Source: Monarcha castaneiventris obscurior (Eukaryota; Chordata; Aves; Passeriformes; Monarchidae). From it: a DNA stretch of 64,000 nt. Below are positions 21,166 to 33,709 of the stretch, one piece after another. Position numbers and translations under genes: made by a program. A model generated the notes under the pieces. That model saw only the letters and a program-made list of their open reading frames with translations. It ran no database searches and was not told where the DNA came from. How positions within the stretch are numbered: position 1 is the stretch's first letter; each line of letters starts with the position of its first letter. The stretch is from positions 620,001 through 684,000 of the forward strand of contig JAMPIT010000437.1 of assembly GCA_026261815.1 (NCBI GenBank), given 5' to 3'.

Positions 21166-23494
21166 CATAAGCACTAACAAAAAAAGAGATTCATAATATC
21201 TAATAGATCATTGTTAAAAACTATACGAATAAAATTACAACTTTTCACAGAGCAAGTTACTCACATACAATACTGAAATGTCAGTTCAAGCATTAATTAA
21301 CAGATATTCATGGTATCTAACCAATCAAACTGCTTTTCAGCTGGATTCCAGACAGCACTTCTGTTGTTTCTGTTTCGGCTGCAGTAGCTGAAAATCTCCC
21401 CCTCTCTCATTTATGTCCCAACCAAACCAATTCCCCTGCTCCTGGCGCAGCCAGAGCTGCAGCCGTGCCTAATGACAGGGAGGGAGGGCAGGAAAGCCTG
21501 TCAAACAAGATTATTCACAAAAAACCCCAGCTAAGTGGATTTAAAATTGCAACCTGTCACTGCCTTCTGCAAGTCATTTAGGAAGAGCTGGAAACTGGAA
21601 TAACAATTTTATCAGGAACAGAAAACCTAAGAAAGAAATAAAAAAGAGGATTTGTGGGAGGAGGCAGCCAGCCTGGCTGTGGGCTGAACTGTGGGTGGTG
21701 GGCTCAGGTCACAGAATCCCTAGGAAATAAGGTGGGGGGGAGATGATGCCTGTAATTCCCAGGGCGGAATAGCAAAAACCAGAGAATACAGAATTTTAGA
21801 CATATTTTTAATGTGGAATAGTTGTATTCTATTAAAGAGAGAAGTACATATAGCATGTATTACATATAAACACACATAATCTATATTTATATATTTAAAT
21901 ATATATTCAAAATTTGTGTATATAAATATATATTACCACGGTTTATATTTTTACATACATATAGACATATGTAACTTCCTTAAACTCAGTTGTTCTCGTG
22001 CCAGTAGAAATAGTGATGCTTCATTCCTCACTGTCTCCTTCCTTTGCACCCCAAAGATCACTTGCAGGCAGGTACAAGAAATAACTAACTGAAGAGAAAC
22101 ACCATTTAATTCTCCGGTGTTCAGCTCCTTCCACAGCCTCTTGCAGCCCAAACCAAGCTGTGCTGGGCCAGGAAGAGAAGGCAGACTGTGGGCCAGGAGT
22201 TTTGCCCCCATCCAAGGCTGTGGCTGGGTGAGTGCTGTCTCTCAGAGCTCTCAGATCCGGGCTGTGGATGGGTAAATTCTGGCAGAGCGGTTTTGTTAAA
22301 CACCAAATACCCCAAATGCTGCTGGAGCAGGAGTCCCTGCAGGCTGCAGGGGCCAGAGGCAGGGCAGGAAGGGAAGCTCTGTCTCCCTGCAGGGCCACTT
22401 GACAGGCTCTGTTAGATTAAGGAGGAGAGCCAGCAGTGAGAACCCGGGCTGGGAACGGCAGTGGGACGGGAGCTCACCCAGACACCAAATCCCAGCACCC
22501 CGGGCCAGGCTGCCCCACTGAACCCCCCAACACCACAGGCACCAGCTCACAGGACTCTGGCCCTGAACAAGTCCTGGCCCAGGGGTCTGGCCCCATGAGC
22601 AGCCCCTGAGCCACCCAGCTCCCCCTGCAGCACTTGGGGTATTCGGGATGTAACACGAGCACCCAGGAAAGGCAGTGCTGGGACACCCTGGTTATCTCTG
22701 CAGAGGAGCTGATAGCAGGGAGAAGCCTCAGACCTCTCTTGCTCAATTTGAAGGTGCAAGAACAGCACAAGGAGCTGAGGCTGCTGGTCCTCCACGGGAC
22801 CAGGTCCCACCTTTGGATCCTCTCTGGGCACACTGGTGCTGAGAGGGGGTTTCGCCCACACAAGGATGTCTGACCAACTCCCTTAGAGCTCTGAGAGAAC
22901 TCCAGGGGATCTGCCCCAAGAAAGCACAAAATAGCTGAGGAAAAGAGGAAATAAGAAATAACCAGTACCAGGAGCCCTTGGGTCTGATTTGGGTCTGATC
23001 TTTCTGAGTGAGACTTCATGGATTTTGACCAAAACAATGGACAGGGAGAGCTTGTTCTGTTACTATGTGTATTGTAATAATTTTCTCCATGAGCTCAAAC
23101 TGTCACCTTCTCGTGACAAACACCCAGAGCATTGTCACCAAGTTGCAAGATACTCAGCACAGAGAAAAAAAGGCAATTTATAGAAGTGTTTTGCTATTTG
23201 AGTATTAACACTGCTTCATAAAATAACAGCAGAAGGCAACTATTTCATTCCAATTTCCCCTTTTTCATTGGTAATTGCTGTGCTAAGACTACACTCCACA
23301 ATGCCCCTCCAGTATTAGGCCCTAAGAGCTCTGATATCATCAAAAGTAGAAAAGAAAAACAAATTCAGAAGTGATAAGCACTGTCTCACTTTGATGGAAT
23401 GTCAGAAAAAAATTACTGTGACAGTTTGGATCTGGCAGGACCACTCAGGCCTGGCTGTATCCCACAACTCCTGGAGCCTCTGGGCTGGCTCGGG
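21166..23494. other. Intergenic DNA with an AT-rich palindromic patch
   Basis: Bases 21830-21965 are very AT-rich, with ATATATTTAAATATAT (a perfect 16-bp palindrome) at about 21890-21906 and further TATATAAATATATA runs. Bases 22130-22640 are GC-rich with unrecognisable short frames. No gene was found. Confidence 0.45.
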
Positions 23495-23640
23495 GCAGGA
23501 TCAGCTGTGGGGCAGGATCAGCTGTGGGGCAGGATCTCCTGTGGGGCAGGTTTAGCCCTGGGACAGGATCAGCTCTGGGGCAGGATCAGTTCTCAGGGCA
23601 GGATCAGCTCCTGGGGCAAGATCAGGTCTTGGGTTTTACA
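23495..23640. repeat. 20-bp minisatellite
   Basis: About seven copies of GGGGCAGGATCAGCTGTG-like units (about 20 bp) are present. The first two are nearly perfect and later ones degenerate (GGTTTAGCCCTG, GGATCAGTTCTCA). Open frames across it encode only Gly/Gln/Asp-rich repeats. Confidence 0.9.
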
Positions 23641-25584
23641 GCTCAGCTCAAAGTGGTCACTTCCACTCCCTGCTTGTGCTGTGGGCACAGTGGACAGTGT
23701 CCCCTCTGTCCTCTGAAACGTTCCTTTGTCATTAATCGAATTCAACTGGATGCCTCAGCTGCTCCCTTACATTCTCATCCGTGAACTATGAAGCAGCAGT
23801 GGTTATCTGCTGAATTAAGTAGTTCAACTAAAAGAATCCCATATATTGTTTCCAGTCAATGGGCACTATGAATAGATTTTATGTAAAATTACTGGGAATG
23901 CATAAGCCATTTTGCCTAATGTTATGGAATTTCTTCTCCCAAACTCTGTGTGAAATGTAATTCATGTTCAGATACTGACAACTGAATCATACTCAGCATT
24001 CATATATAGTGCTTTATATATGCAAACTGCCATAAAACATTAATTAAGCAATAGATTTCCTAATGCTGAGAAAGTGTACTCACACCAGGCTGGGTGAGTT
24101 AAGTATTTAAATACTGTCAAGGCTTAAATACTATTTACAGAGTTTCATTGTGCAGTGAGCTCAGTTATTGGCAGAGCTGTAACAGTCAGTGGCTTCTCCA
24201 TACGGTAAGTAGGAGTAGGAATGGTGGCTTGGTCTTCATCTACACCAAACTTTACTTTGAAATTGTACTTTTGCTACCAGCGTGCTATTTTAAAAGTGAA
24301 GGAACTGTAGTAAGAACACAGGCTGTCTGTTTGCAGACTCCTGGTGCAGCTACAATACAGAGGCAACGCTACCATTTATTGGAGTTTTTAATGCTCCAGG
24401 TGATTTTTACTCCTTTTTCCCAGTCAGGGCTATCCAAAGCCACAGGGCACATTCATCAGGGTGCTGGGACATCCTCTCAAGCAGCTGTCTGCCCATGGTG
24501 GTGTCCCAGCCCCAAAAGCTCCCAGCTGGATCCTCCCTGAGGTGGATGCAGGGTTTGGAGCTCAGGGATCTCCTGGAATGCCAGAAGGACACTCAGTGCA
24601 GTTTAAGTGGTGGGGTTTTGTTGGGTCACTACCGATTCATTCTGTTTAGTGGTCAGGAAAATGGTGAGATTTGGCTGCAGCTGTCCTGAGTCAGCACCAC
24701 ACCTTGTGGAATGTCCCAGCTCTGACGAGCTCCCCACTCCCTGGCGAGGCAGGAAGGGCTTTGGTGCCACACGAGGCGTGAGTCTCGCTCTGGGGTATTT
24801 ATAGCTGCCAGGTACTGGCACAGGTGTGAACCCGGCAGACAGAGCAGATCCCACACGCTCCCTGTGTGCCAAGCCTTCCCCAGCCAGCTGGAAGCTGCTC
24901 AGGAACAGCAGAGCCCCTTCCCCAAAGGACAGAGACCCTCCCTGCTCAGCCCCTGAGCCTTTTCATAGCAGAGACCGTCACCAGGAAGATTAAAAGGAGC
25001 TTTAAAACCACTATTTAAGCAATGACAGTGCAGACTGGGTTCATGACACAGAGAACTGACACATTCCTTCCAGATCCCAGGAACCACAAGATCCCAAACC
25101 TCTTCCAAACACTTCTCCAGGCTCTGCAGACCCCAAACTCTTCTTGCTTTAGGTGCCATGCACTACAGGGCTGGGTGCTTTAATTTAAATAGTCAACAAT
25201 AAAAAGACTTTTTAATTGATTAGTCACTGCAGCCATGAGTGTCACAGAGTTTTACTTTCTTATTCCATTAATGTATTTGTTTATATTTGCAGAAGGATTC
25301 AATCTGATGTAAACTATGAAATATGTTGTTTACTGAACAAAGAGAGGTTCCAAGGCACTTGTTAACACTGAAATCAAACCCTGCTCTTAGCTATCTATTT
25401 GCATTAGTCAGTCACCTCAGAGCCCACAAACCTGGCTGAACACTACAGCACTTCATTAAACAGTCTGGGAAAGCATCTAGAAGATAAACAACCTGTTTAA
25501 AAACTTCAGATGTCTCAATAGTTTGCCATGAGACTGGAAGACATACCAGAGCTTTGTCTATGACTTGTATTTGTATTAATGCCT
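23641..25584. other. Intergenic DNA, no gene seen
   Basis: AT-rich in 23780-24120 and 25160-25550, more GC-balanced between. No mobile element, RNA gene or credible coding frame was recognised. Confidence 0.4.
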
Positions 25585-25720
25585 TGAAAACCAGAGTGCA
25601 AACCCAAAATTTGCTGATGCTATCAAGTTTGCTGTCAGCACTCTGGAGAACAGAATTAGAATTTTCAGTGATTTTGATAAACTGGTTTCTGACAGACGTT
25701 TGTGCCTGGATGCCATCTGT
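25585..25720 (+). mobile_element. Old CR1/L3-like LINE remnant
   Basis: 'gtgcaaacccaaaatttgct', 'gatgctatcaagtttgctgt', then 'cactctggagaacagaatta' and 'cagtgattttgataaactgg' resemble the distal reverse-transcriptase region of CR1/L3 elements (the words encoding 'KFADDTKL'-like sequence and following). It is heavily diverged and non-functional. The assignment rests on word order remembered from the family. Confidence 0.5.
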
Positions 25721-28700
25721 GACGGTGCATCGAGTTTTAACTTTAGTTCACCATTACCCAGAAAGGATCTGCTGGCAGGGGAAGCAGCCTGCAGGCTTTG
25801 CTGCTGGGGGAAAACCAGGCAAAAATCCTTCAGGAAGGAAAACTGAAACTCTGACCATCCTGACATTTTGTTTTGCTGACAGTGTTAAAATGCCACATCT
25901 GTCTCAGTGATACTGAGAGAGCCTTCAAAGCTCATCTCTGCTTGAGCAGTCAAGAATAAAACGAACAGCAGCATTAGCAGGATTAACTGGAACAGGTCCT
26001 AGGATCGGGGATCTTGTTGGCTGTTTCCAAGTGGGACAAACAAGCTGAATTCAACTCTGTCCTGGGAAATGTGCTCATTGTAAATAAAATAACTTGTGTT
26101 TTCCTCCCCAGTTACTATGGATCAGCTCCTGATTCCACATGGATCTGCTTCCATTCAGCCATGATTGCCAGGTCAGCCTCAATCCACTGAGGGACCTGTC
26201 TCTGTAAGTCTGCTGCACATCCCTCAGCCTTGTGAAGTGATGGACCACAAACAGAATCAACTCATGTTTGAAGTCATTTTTACCGTTTTTTCTGGTACAT
26301 GACAAGACAACACTTCTCACATGACAGGACTGGTCTGGGCTGTGTTTTACTGGGAGCAGCACGGTGCCACCAGCGGAGGTCACTACAGCGGCGGACAGCG
26401 GTGTCCTCTTAATGGAACTATTAATGGCAAAGTAAAGTACACAGAAATGGAAATGCATCTCCATTCAGTGAGTGTTAATATTCCATATTCATCGCTGCAG
26501 CTGCGGACTGTGGCATGCAGAAAGGCCTCCAGGAAGCCGAGCAGGGGGTTCCCAGTGGGACAAGGAGCCCCAGGGACACCGCCCTTGGGGAGCCGCTGTG
26601 TCCTGACAGGCTGTGACAATAACCAGCCTTCACACAAATCCTCCAAGGGCTTGTGGTCACATCAGCATTCCTGACTGCCCCGGCTGACAATATCGAACAT
26701 GGCTCACAGATCAAGCGGTATCAGCATCACTGAGTCTTATCTGCTCCATCTCAGAGCTCCTCTGTCAATAGCGCTGTTTGTGCCCGCCTGGCCCCGGGCA
26801 GGGCTGCCTGGGGTTATCTGCAGGGCCACGTGTTGCAAGACTCGGTTTGCTCCCACCTTCACCTTAATCTGGCCCAGCAGTTGAAGGCCTGGAAGATGAA
26901 ACAGACCTTAGGCTGGTGACACAATCAGTGGTCAGTCACAATGATCCCTTCAGACTTGACCAGCCAGAAACAGCAGCAGCCCTTGTAAAACAATCAGAAA
27001 ACATGGCTTTGTGTTAAAGGATTGCAAGAGATTTGGAGCGTATTGAGGCTGCAAACAACTGACATCAGACTGAGCCTGACATGGGTCTCAAAAAATCCTT
27101 ATCTCCTTTGTTGATATGTTTACCCCCAAATTCCTTTAATGTGCTCAAATACAAGTCTACAGACATCTAAAGAACAATCAATATTTACACCTGAATGCTT
27201 TCAAGGACCCAAGGCAGCAGAACTCTGCTGGGTACTGCAGCAGCTGTTCTGTGCACCATAAACAGCAGAGCCCACATCTCAGAGCTGAAACTATGTCATC
27301 CTTCCCAAAATCTGGTCCTTGGTATCCTTCTCAGCTGACTGAAGAGTGGGAAAATTCCCCCGACCTCACTACCTACCAATACCCAGCACAGTTCTACATC
27401 ACCAACACCAGACCACAGGCAGATTGCTACGGTGATTCCCCACACGGAGGGAAAGTCCATCACCTGGTGACCCATTGCTGCTTCTTTGGGACCTCTGGAA
27501 CTCTCCCATCTCACCCTCAGAGATCCCAGCTGAAAGAACTCTTTCCTCCCTGCCCCTGATAGAAGACTCTGTCTGTAAAACTCTTAGCTCCTGGTCAGGA
27601 GACTGAGGAATTAAACAAATTCAAGAGTGAAAACTCCAAAGGATAATTATCTGCTGTATGTGAGCACTCCCAGCCGCAGAGTTAACGCTGCAATGTGACA
27701 CAGTGCCACGGGGCAGTGAAGAGAAGGCATTTTTCTACAGCAGGGACAGGAAGTTTGCTTTTTGAATTAGTCACCAGTTTCACTCCAGGCTGATTACACC
27801 GGTTTCATTACCATACAATAGCCCCGTTTCCATGCAAGTGCTATCAAGATTACATTTATGGTTCCAAAAGTTGTTTCACCACACCTACACACAACCTGAG
27901 CCCTGCACACAGGAGCAGATAAGTGCTCTCCTGTTCTGTGTGCTTACCCAAACCCTGTAACCTTTCAGGTACACTGCTCCTGGGGTAAATAGAAGGGAGT
28001 TTTCAACAAATAATGAACACAGAAATAGAGCTGAACTTTGACAATTATGCATATTTTGACAATAAACATCACGTCTAGGAGTGGGATATAAGCAAGCCAT
28101 GGAACGCATTCTTTATAAAGAAACATAAAGTGGCATTATGACACCAATTCAAGAGAGATGATATCTGATAAGTTCTGGCAGCACAGGCTACTTTAGCAAT
28201 AGCGATAAGATCTCTGGCAGGACTTTTGATGGAAATAATGAACATTTTTTTTCTGTGCATGTGTGTCACTTTTTTTCTTTTTTTTTTATATATATACTTT
28301 ATTTACACCCACTAGCAGCTGTGATTATTTCTTGAAAAAAAACGAAAGTTTGGTATTTTGCATTTGAGGATCTTTTGGCAGAGAAAGTCCCCGTGGGGCT
28401 CCAGCTCCCCGGGACACGCAGAGGAGCTGGGCAGGACGGGGGTGACTCTGCACAGCCCAGCTGCTGCTCAGGAAGGCGCTGGCAGGAGGGAGATGCTCCG
28501 GGGCTGAGTCAGGGCAGGAACCAGCTCACCCCAGTGCCACAGCCCGGGCACAGCTCTGGCCTGAGCCCCTGCAGCCCGTGACAGCAGCTCCTCTCTGCCT
28601 GCCTGGGGCTGAGGCACAGAACAACTCACTCATAGTGAAACCTGTCCCTGGAATTACCCTGGCTGCCTGTCTCGTCTTACTCCCTATGAGCACATCCTGA

Positions 28701-31700
28701 TTCTGGAATGAGAATTGTTAATGCCACTGGATTAAGATAAACACACATTAGGCAGTCTTGCTGCAGATATGTATTCACATATGGAATTGTTGAGAATTAC
28801 TCAAGGTGCAGATAAGTTAAATATTGTATTTAAATGCTGTTGGATGCCAGGTTATTTTTGTCATCTTCTCCTTCCTCAACCCCTCCAAAGCAACCTAAAT
28901 CATCCTGCTGCCAAATCCAAAATAAAGACTTCTTTGTACACTACTGCACTAAAAACTAATTCAGGCCCCAAAATCTTGCTCAATTTCATACATTCAAAAT
29001 GAGTAAACATTGAAAATTTTCTCCAGATTTGTTCAATGCCAGAAAACATTGGGTGCAATTCTGTTCTTTGAACTCTGAGATTATTTCATTTTCTTAGCTT
29101 CCCTTGGTAATTATTCTCCCTTTACCTTTACATTTACTATTAATATCACTATCACATACTGGCAGCATGGGAGCAACAGAGCAGCAACTCTTCCCTAAAT
29201 GATTTTGAATCTTCTCAGTTTAACAGTTTTATATTGGGTTGTGAGCCAGCTAAGTCATTTAAAGTGAGTGGTAAGGTATGTCTGTTATATCCAGGGAACA
29301 TTGCCATCTTAGGGATGAAATGATGTGCAGTATCCTCAGCCCGTGACTTCCCTTGGGATTTTCTCAGCAGCAGTGCTGAGAAATCAAATTACAGTATTTA
29401 GTATGATTTGTAGCCTTAAAATTCAATGATCACCCTGCCTAGCTAGTACCTGGCAGAGCACGATGATCTCAGAAGTCTCTTTCACAGTCACAGAACTTCC
29501 CACGTGTTAATAAACCTTATTTCAATGTGCAGTCACTGAGAGGCAGAGAAACTCTGACTGAAGGTAAGCAGCTCTTTCTGCCCGAGAGCTGCAGCTTCAG
29601 ATTTCAGACAGGCACATCCTCTCACCTAATTCTGAGCATGTTTTCAAAGTGTGTTTTTTCACTCAGAGCCTCGCATTTCCCAGATTGTAGCTCAGTTTCA
29701 TTTACAGAGCTCAGGCCTTCCAAGATCCAGCAGCAAACCCTGTGCAGGACGTACCTTGAAACTCAGCCCACTCCTCACAGCATCTCCTGTTCCTCAGGTA
29801 CAGCACAGTTTTTCCTGTAAAGTCTCTTTCTAAATAAGCTCAGTGGGACTCAGTCAGGTCTCAGGAGGTGGCACATTCCTTTGCTGACACGGACCCCACA
29901 GCTCAGGTGTGGCTGTGCATCCTTGAAGAAGCACCAGAAGAGCTGGTTAGAAGGTCCCTTCAGTAACAGCAGGAAGTTTTTACATCTTTTTATACCATTA
30001 AATCTTGTTGCCATCAGACAAGGACAAACTTTCAGGGTACTCACACTTTAGATATTGCACCTGTTACTGATCTAAACTGCCCTTGTTTAATCTTTGCCTA
30101 TAGTAAGAAGAATAGATTAAAAAACCCACCCAAAGCCACTGCTTTACTTGCACAAAGTATCTCCAACTGCAGCAGCTCATGACTCGCTCTCTCTAAGCAC
30201 AGAATTAACCTCAGCCTGTACGAGCAGTTTTACTGAACAAGCAGGGTTACTCAGCACAGTAAAAGCTGGTTATACACGTAAATATCGCATGGTGAACTGC
30301 TTAGTAACCAAATTTATGCTTTTCAGCTGATTTTTATTTTGGCATTTTAAAGATAGCATCAAATCATCTGGAAATTGTTTTTGAAATATGCTTGATCATT
30401 TTAAAAATCAAATTAATACAGCCAACTCTGATGATTATATTTTGCCTAGACCCTGCTGCACTGTCATGACTTCATGTTGCCCAACCAGTGCTTGTTTCAG
30501 GAAAACATTCATTTTTTTCCTGAGAGTCTAAACCATGACCATTCATGAAGCACAACCACCCAATGTAATGCATGCTTCATGATTAAAATATTATGTGCTG
30601 CGTCCTCCCATGATTTATTTAACTGCTGTGTCTAAACCCTCAGCCAGGGATTTTCAAACTTTCCAACCCACAGATCTCTCAGTGGTCTGCAGCCATGCAC
30701 CCGAATTCATTTCTAAGAAAACCAGACTTGATTCTTTCAGTTACTTCCCACAGACTCCTTGCACTGCAGCCTAACTAATGACCTAGAGCTGGCTGGTAAT
30801 GAGAGATTAAATGAATACATGTAGTAGGGCACTGGGACTTGAGAAATCCTATTCTGTATTTAAACTCAACAGCATAAAGATCATTCGTTACTTGGAATGT
30901 GATGCATTTCCTTCTTCAGAAATAGCAGCAATTAATAGCCTAGTGTAGAATTAACAAATGGAGAGTGATTTTATTCTGTCACTGAAAAAAACAACACACA
31001 CCACAATCCAGCAGTGAGTTTGGATTAAACAGATAGGATTTAAACCAACATTACAGTCTAGTCTTTATAAAATTGGCTACTGGCATGTTGGGAGAAAGTG
31101 TAATGTAAATAATTCAGATGTGGGTTTGCTACAGAGGTGATAAAGGTGAGCAAACCCACATCATACCCAAAACCTGAGCACAGAACAAGAAAATAAAATA
31201 CTTCTGCAGTAACACTGTGGCCTTTCAGCAACTCTTACAGCAGGTTTTGAAGAGAACTTTACCAGCCCTTGCTGGCAGGTGACTGATTTTGGCTGGCTCA
31301 CACCAAGGTGGGTGATGTGGTAGCTCTGCTCCCAGAGTACTTCTAGGAGGGAGGAATCAGATGAAGAGTGAAAGGAACAAGTGGAGAAATTGCATAAAAA
31401 CTTCCAAGTGAGCTCAGTTGTTTAGTTTCCGAAGCAAACATCTATGGATGGGCTAAGCAGCCATGGAGAGAGAACTCACAGAACCAGAGATTGTAAGTTC
31501 TCAGAGAGGTCTTTTTCAGTGTTCCCAGGAACTGCAGTACTGCTCTGAGAATACCATGGCCCACAAGTCCATCACAAGGTAAGGGTTATGTGGGTAGCAG
31601 GCAGAGTCTAGAACAGAGACAGGACCAAAGCCCAGCCCTGGGGCTGTGACAGGAGATAAAATATCTGCTCCAGCCCCAGGCTGACCTGCACAGCACCTAC

Positions 31701-32399
31701 GCCAGCTCAGGAGCAGCCTGCAGCCCAGAGGTTTTGTAGGTGAGTGAGATTGTGCACAGGGAGAAATCAGGTGGGGGCCTGGCAGAGCAGCATCCCCCCT
31801 GAGGACACTCAGCTACCAGGGACAGGACACGGCTGCACCTACAAACCACACACAGGGCGTATGGCTGTGACATACTGAACAAAGTTGTTCCAACCACTGC
31901 CCACTCCACAGCAGGGCTGCTGGCACACAGCGTTTGTGTTCCTCAGAAGAGGTTTTATTTGCAAAGACTTACACATCAGCAGAAGAGGGGGTCAGTTTGA
32001 GCTCCAGGGGATCACCAGGTACAGTACTCACCAGAGGATTGGTGACCGCGGGCATGAATCACCGCCGTGAATGCTGCAAAAATAATTTCACAAGAATTTA
32101 GCCTCTGTGAAAATTGTTCAGGAATAAGAGAACATTACTTACAAAACTTATTTCAAATCCTTTAGACTTTGCCTACCCAAGTGCTGTGTTTAAATTAGGC
32201 TCGGAAACAAGAAGGTGTGGTAGAAAGGATCTACATGACACCATTATGTGAATAAATACAGAGAATTGTAAAGTACTGACTAAGATGCAACAGCAAAGAC
32301 TGGAGAGTGCCAAAACAACTAATGATACTTTCTTGAAAGGAATGTCTAATAGAAAGTCCAAGGGACGACTCCTACAAACAGTGGCACACAGCCAGTGCC
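25721..32399. other. Gene-poor DNA upstream of RAP2B
   Basis: About 6.7 kb hold no credible coding frame. Bases 26310-26520 (complex, with TTAATGGAACTATTAATGGC) and 30530-30630 (AATGCATGCTTCATGATTAA) look like candidate conserved non-coding elements. A T-rich tract with TATATATA lies at about 28267-28300. A GC-rich patch lies at 28375-28600. No LINE fragment or minisatellite was found. Confidence 0.4.
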
Positions 32400-32914
32400 C
32401 GTGACTCAGCCCTGCCAGGCCACCAAGTGCCACAGCACCAGCCTCTGCCAGCGGCCGCATCTCCCGCCTGAGCCATCCGCCGGTGCCGGCCCTGCAGCAC
32501 GGGGAGAGCGGCCAGCGGGGGTGTCCTCCCGAACGGAGGTGTCCCGGCCAGGGCTCCCGAACGGGGGCAGCCGGTCCCGAGGGAGCCTGGCCCACGGGCG
32601 ACGGGCTGCCACCGAGCAGAGGCCACCCGGAGCCTCCGGGGCCAGCGGGGCTGTGGGGGCACCCCGACCCCGGCAGCGGCTCCCCGTGTCCCGGGCACGG
32701 CCCTGGCACCGGCTGCCGGCAGCGATAGCGCGGGAGGTGCCGACACCGGCGGCAGCGCCGATAAGGGGCAGGAGCACGGGGCAGGAGCACGGGGCAGGGG
32801 CACCGGGACGGTGGCACCCGGGGTGCGGCACCCGGGCTGCCGCTCCCACCGCCCGGCCCCCGTTCCGCGCTGGGTGCGGGACCCCCGGGGCTGGACGGGA
32901 CAGGCGGTGATTCC

Positions 32915-33222
32915 GATCCCGGTCCGGAGGGGACAGGCAGTGCCCCGATCCCGGTCCGGAGGGGACAGGCAGTGCCCCGATCCCGGTCCGGAGGGGACAG
33001 GCAGTGCCCCGATCCCGGTCCGGAGGGGCCCGGGGCTGGAAGGGACAAGCAGTGCCCCGATCCCGGTCCGGAGGGGCCCCGGGGCTGGAAGGGACAAGCA
33101 GTGCCCCGATCCCGGTCCGGAGGGGCCCCGGGGCTGGAAGGGACACGCGGTGATTCCGATCCCGGTCCGGAGGGGCCCCGGGGCTGGAAGGGACACGCGG
33201 TGCCCCGATCCCGGTCCGGAGG
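32915..33222. repeat. Minisatellite upstream of RAP2B, 32-bp then 49-bp units
   Basis: The word GATCCCGGTCCGGA recurs eight times, at 32915, 32947, 32979, 33011, 33059, 33108, 33158 and 33207. The first spacings are 32 bp; from 33011 on they are 48-50 bp, because a GGCCCCGGGGCTGGAAG segment is added to each unit. The array ends about 70 bp before the first CCAAT box and about 490 bp before the start codon. It is very CpG-rich and has G-runs. Confidence 0.95.
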
Positions 33223-33268
33223 GGCCCCGGGGGCGGCGGGCCCCGCGCAGGGCGGGGGTCGCACACGA

Positions 33269-33377
33269 GGGGCGGGGCGCGGGCGCTGCCGCAGCCAATA
33301 GGGGCGGGCGGCGCGGCGCCGCAGCCAATGGGGCCGGGGCGGGCCGCGCGCCGCAGCCAATGGGGCCGGGGCGGGCC
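33269..33377 (+). promoter_or_regulatory. RAP2B: RAP2B proximal promoter: three CCAAT plus GC-box modules
   Basis: CCAAT boxes, all on the + strand and each preceded by GCAG, lie at 33295-33299, 33325-33329 and 33357-33361 (30- and 32-bp spacing). Each is followed by a GGGGCGGGC-type GC box, at 33301, 33336 and 33368. An extra GC box GGGGCGGGGC lies at 33269-33278. There is no TATA box. NF-Y (CCAAT) and Sp/KLF (GC box) are the established binders. The last CCAAT is about 350 bp before the start codon, so transcription probably starts at roughly 33400-33500. Confidence 0.75.
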
Positions 33378-33446
33378 GCCATGGGCCGCGGCAGGGCCGT
33401 CCCGCCGCCGCAGCGGGGCCGGGGCCGGTAACGGCAGCGCTGCCGC

Positions 33447-33545
33447 CCGCCCTCCTTCCTTCCCTCCTTCCTTCCCTCCTTCCCGCCCTCCTTCCCGCCC
33501 TCTCTTCCGCTCTTGCTCATCCCATTCCTCCTTCTCCTCCTCCGC
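33447..33545 (+). repeat. Pyrimidine-rich CCTT/CTCC tract in the RAP2B 5' UTR or start region
   Basis: About 100 bp of C/T on the + strand consist of CCTTCCTTCCCT repeats, then TCCTCCTTCTCC. A second C/T-rich run (CCCTCCCTCCCTCC) lies at about 33629-33652. Tracts like this are common at CpG-island transcription starts. Whether it is transcribed depends on the start site. Confidence 0.8.
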
Positions 33546-33709
33546 GGCGCTGCCCGGCGCCGGAGCTGTCCGGCGGCGCTCCTGAGGCGCGGCCGCCGCT
33601 TCCCCGCCCCGGCGCGGGGCCGTCCCCCGTCCCCTCCCTCCCTCCCTCCGCCCCGTCCCCGCCCGCCGCGGCAGCCCCGAGCGGGAGGCGGCGGAGGGAG
33701 GCGGGAGCC

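Noticed and set aside
25721..26100. Possible LTR or retroviral remnant next to the old CR1-like piece
   Set aside because: No paired LTRs, primer-binding site, polypurine tract or gag/pol/env-like frame was visible.
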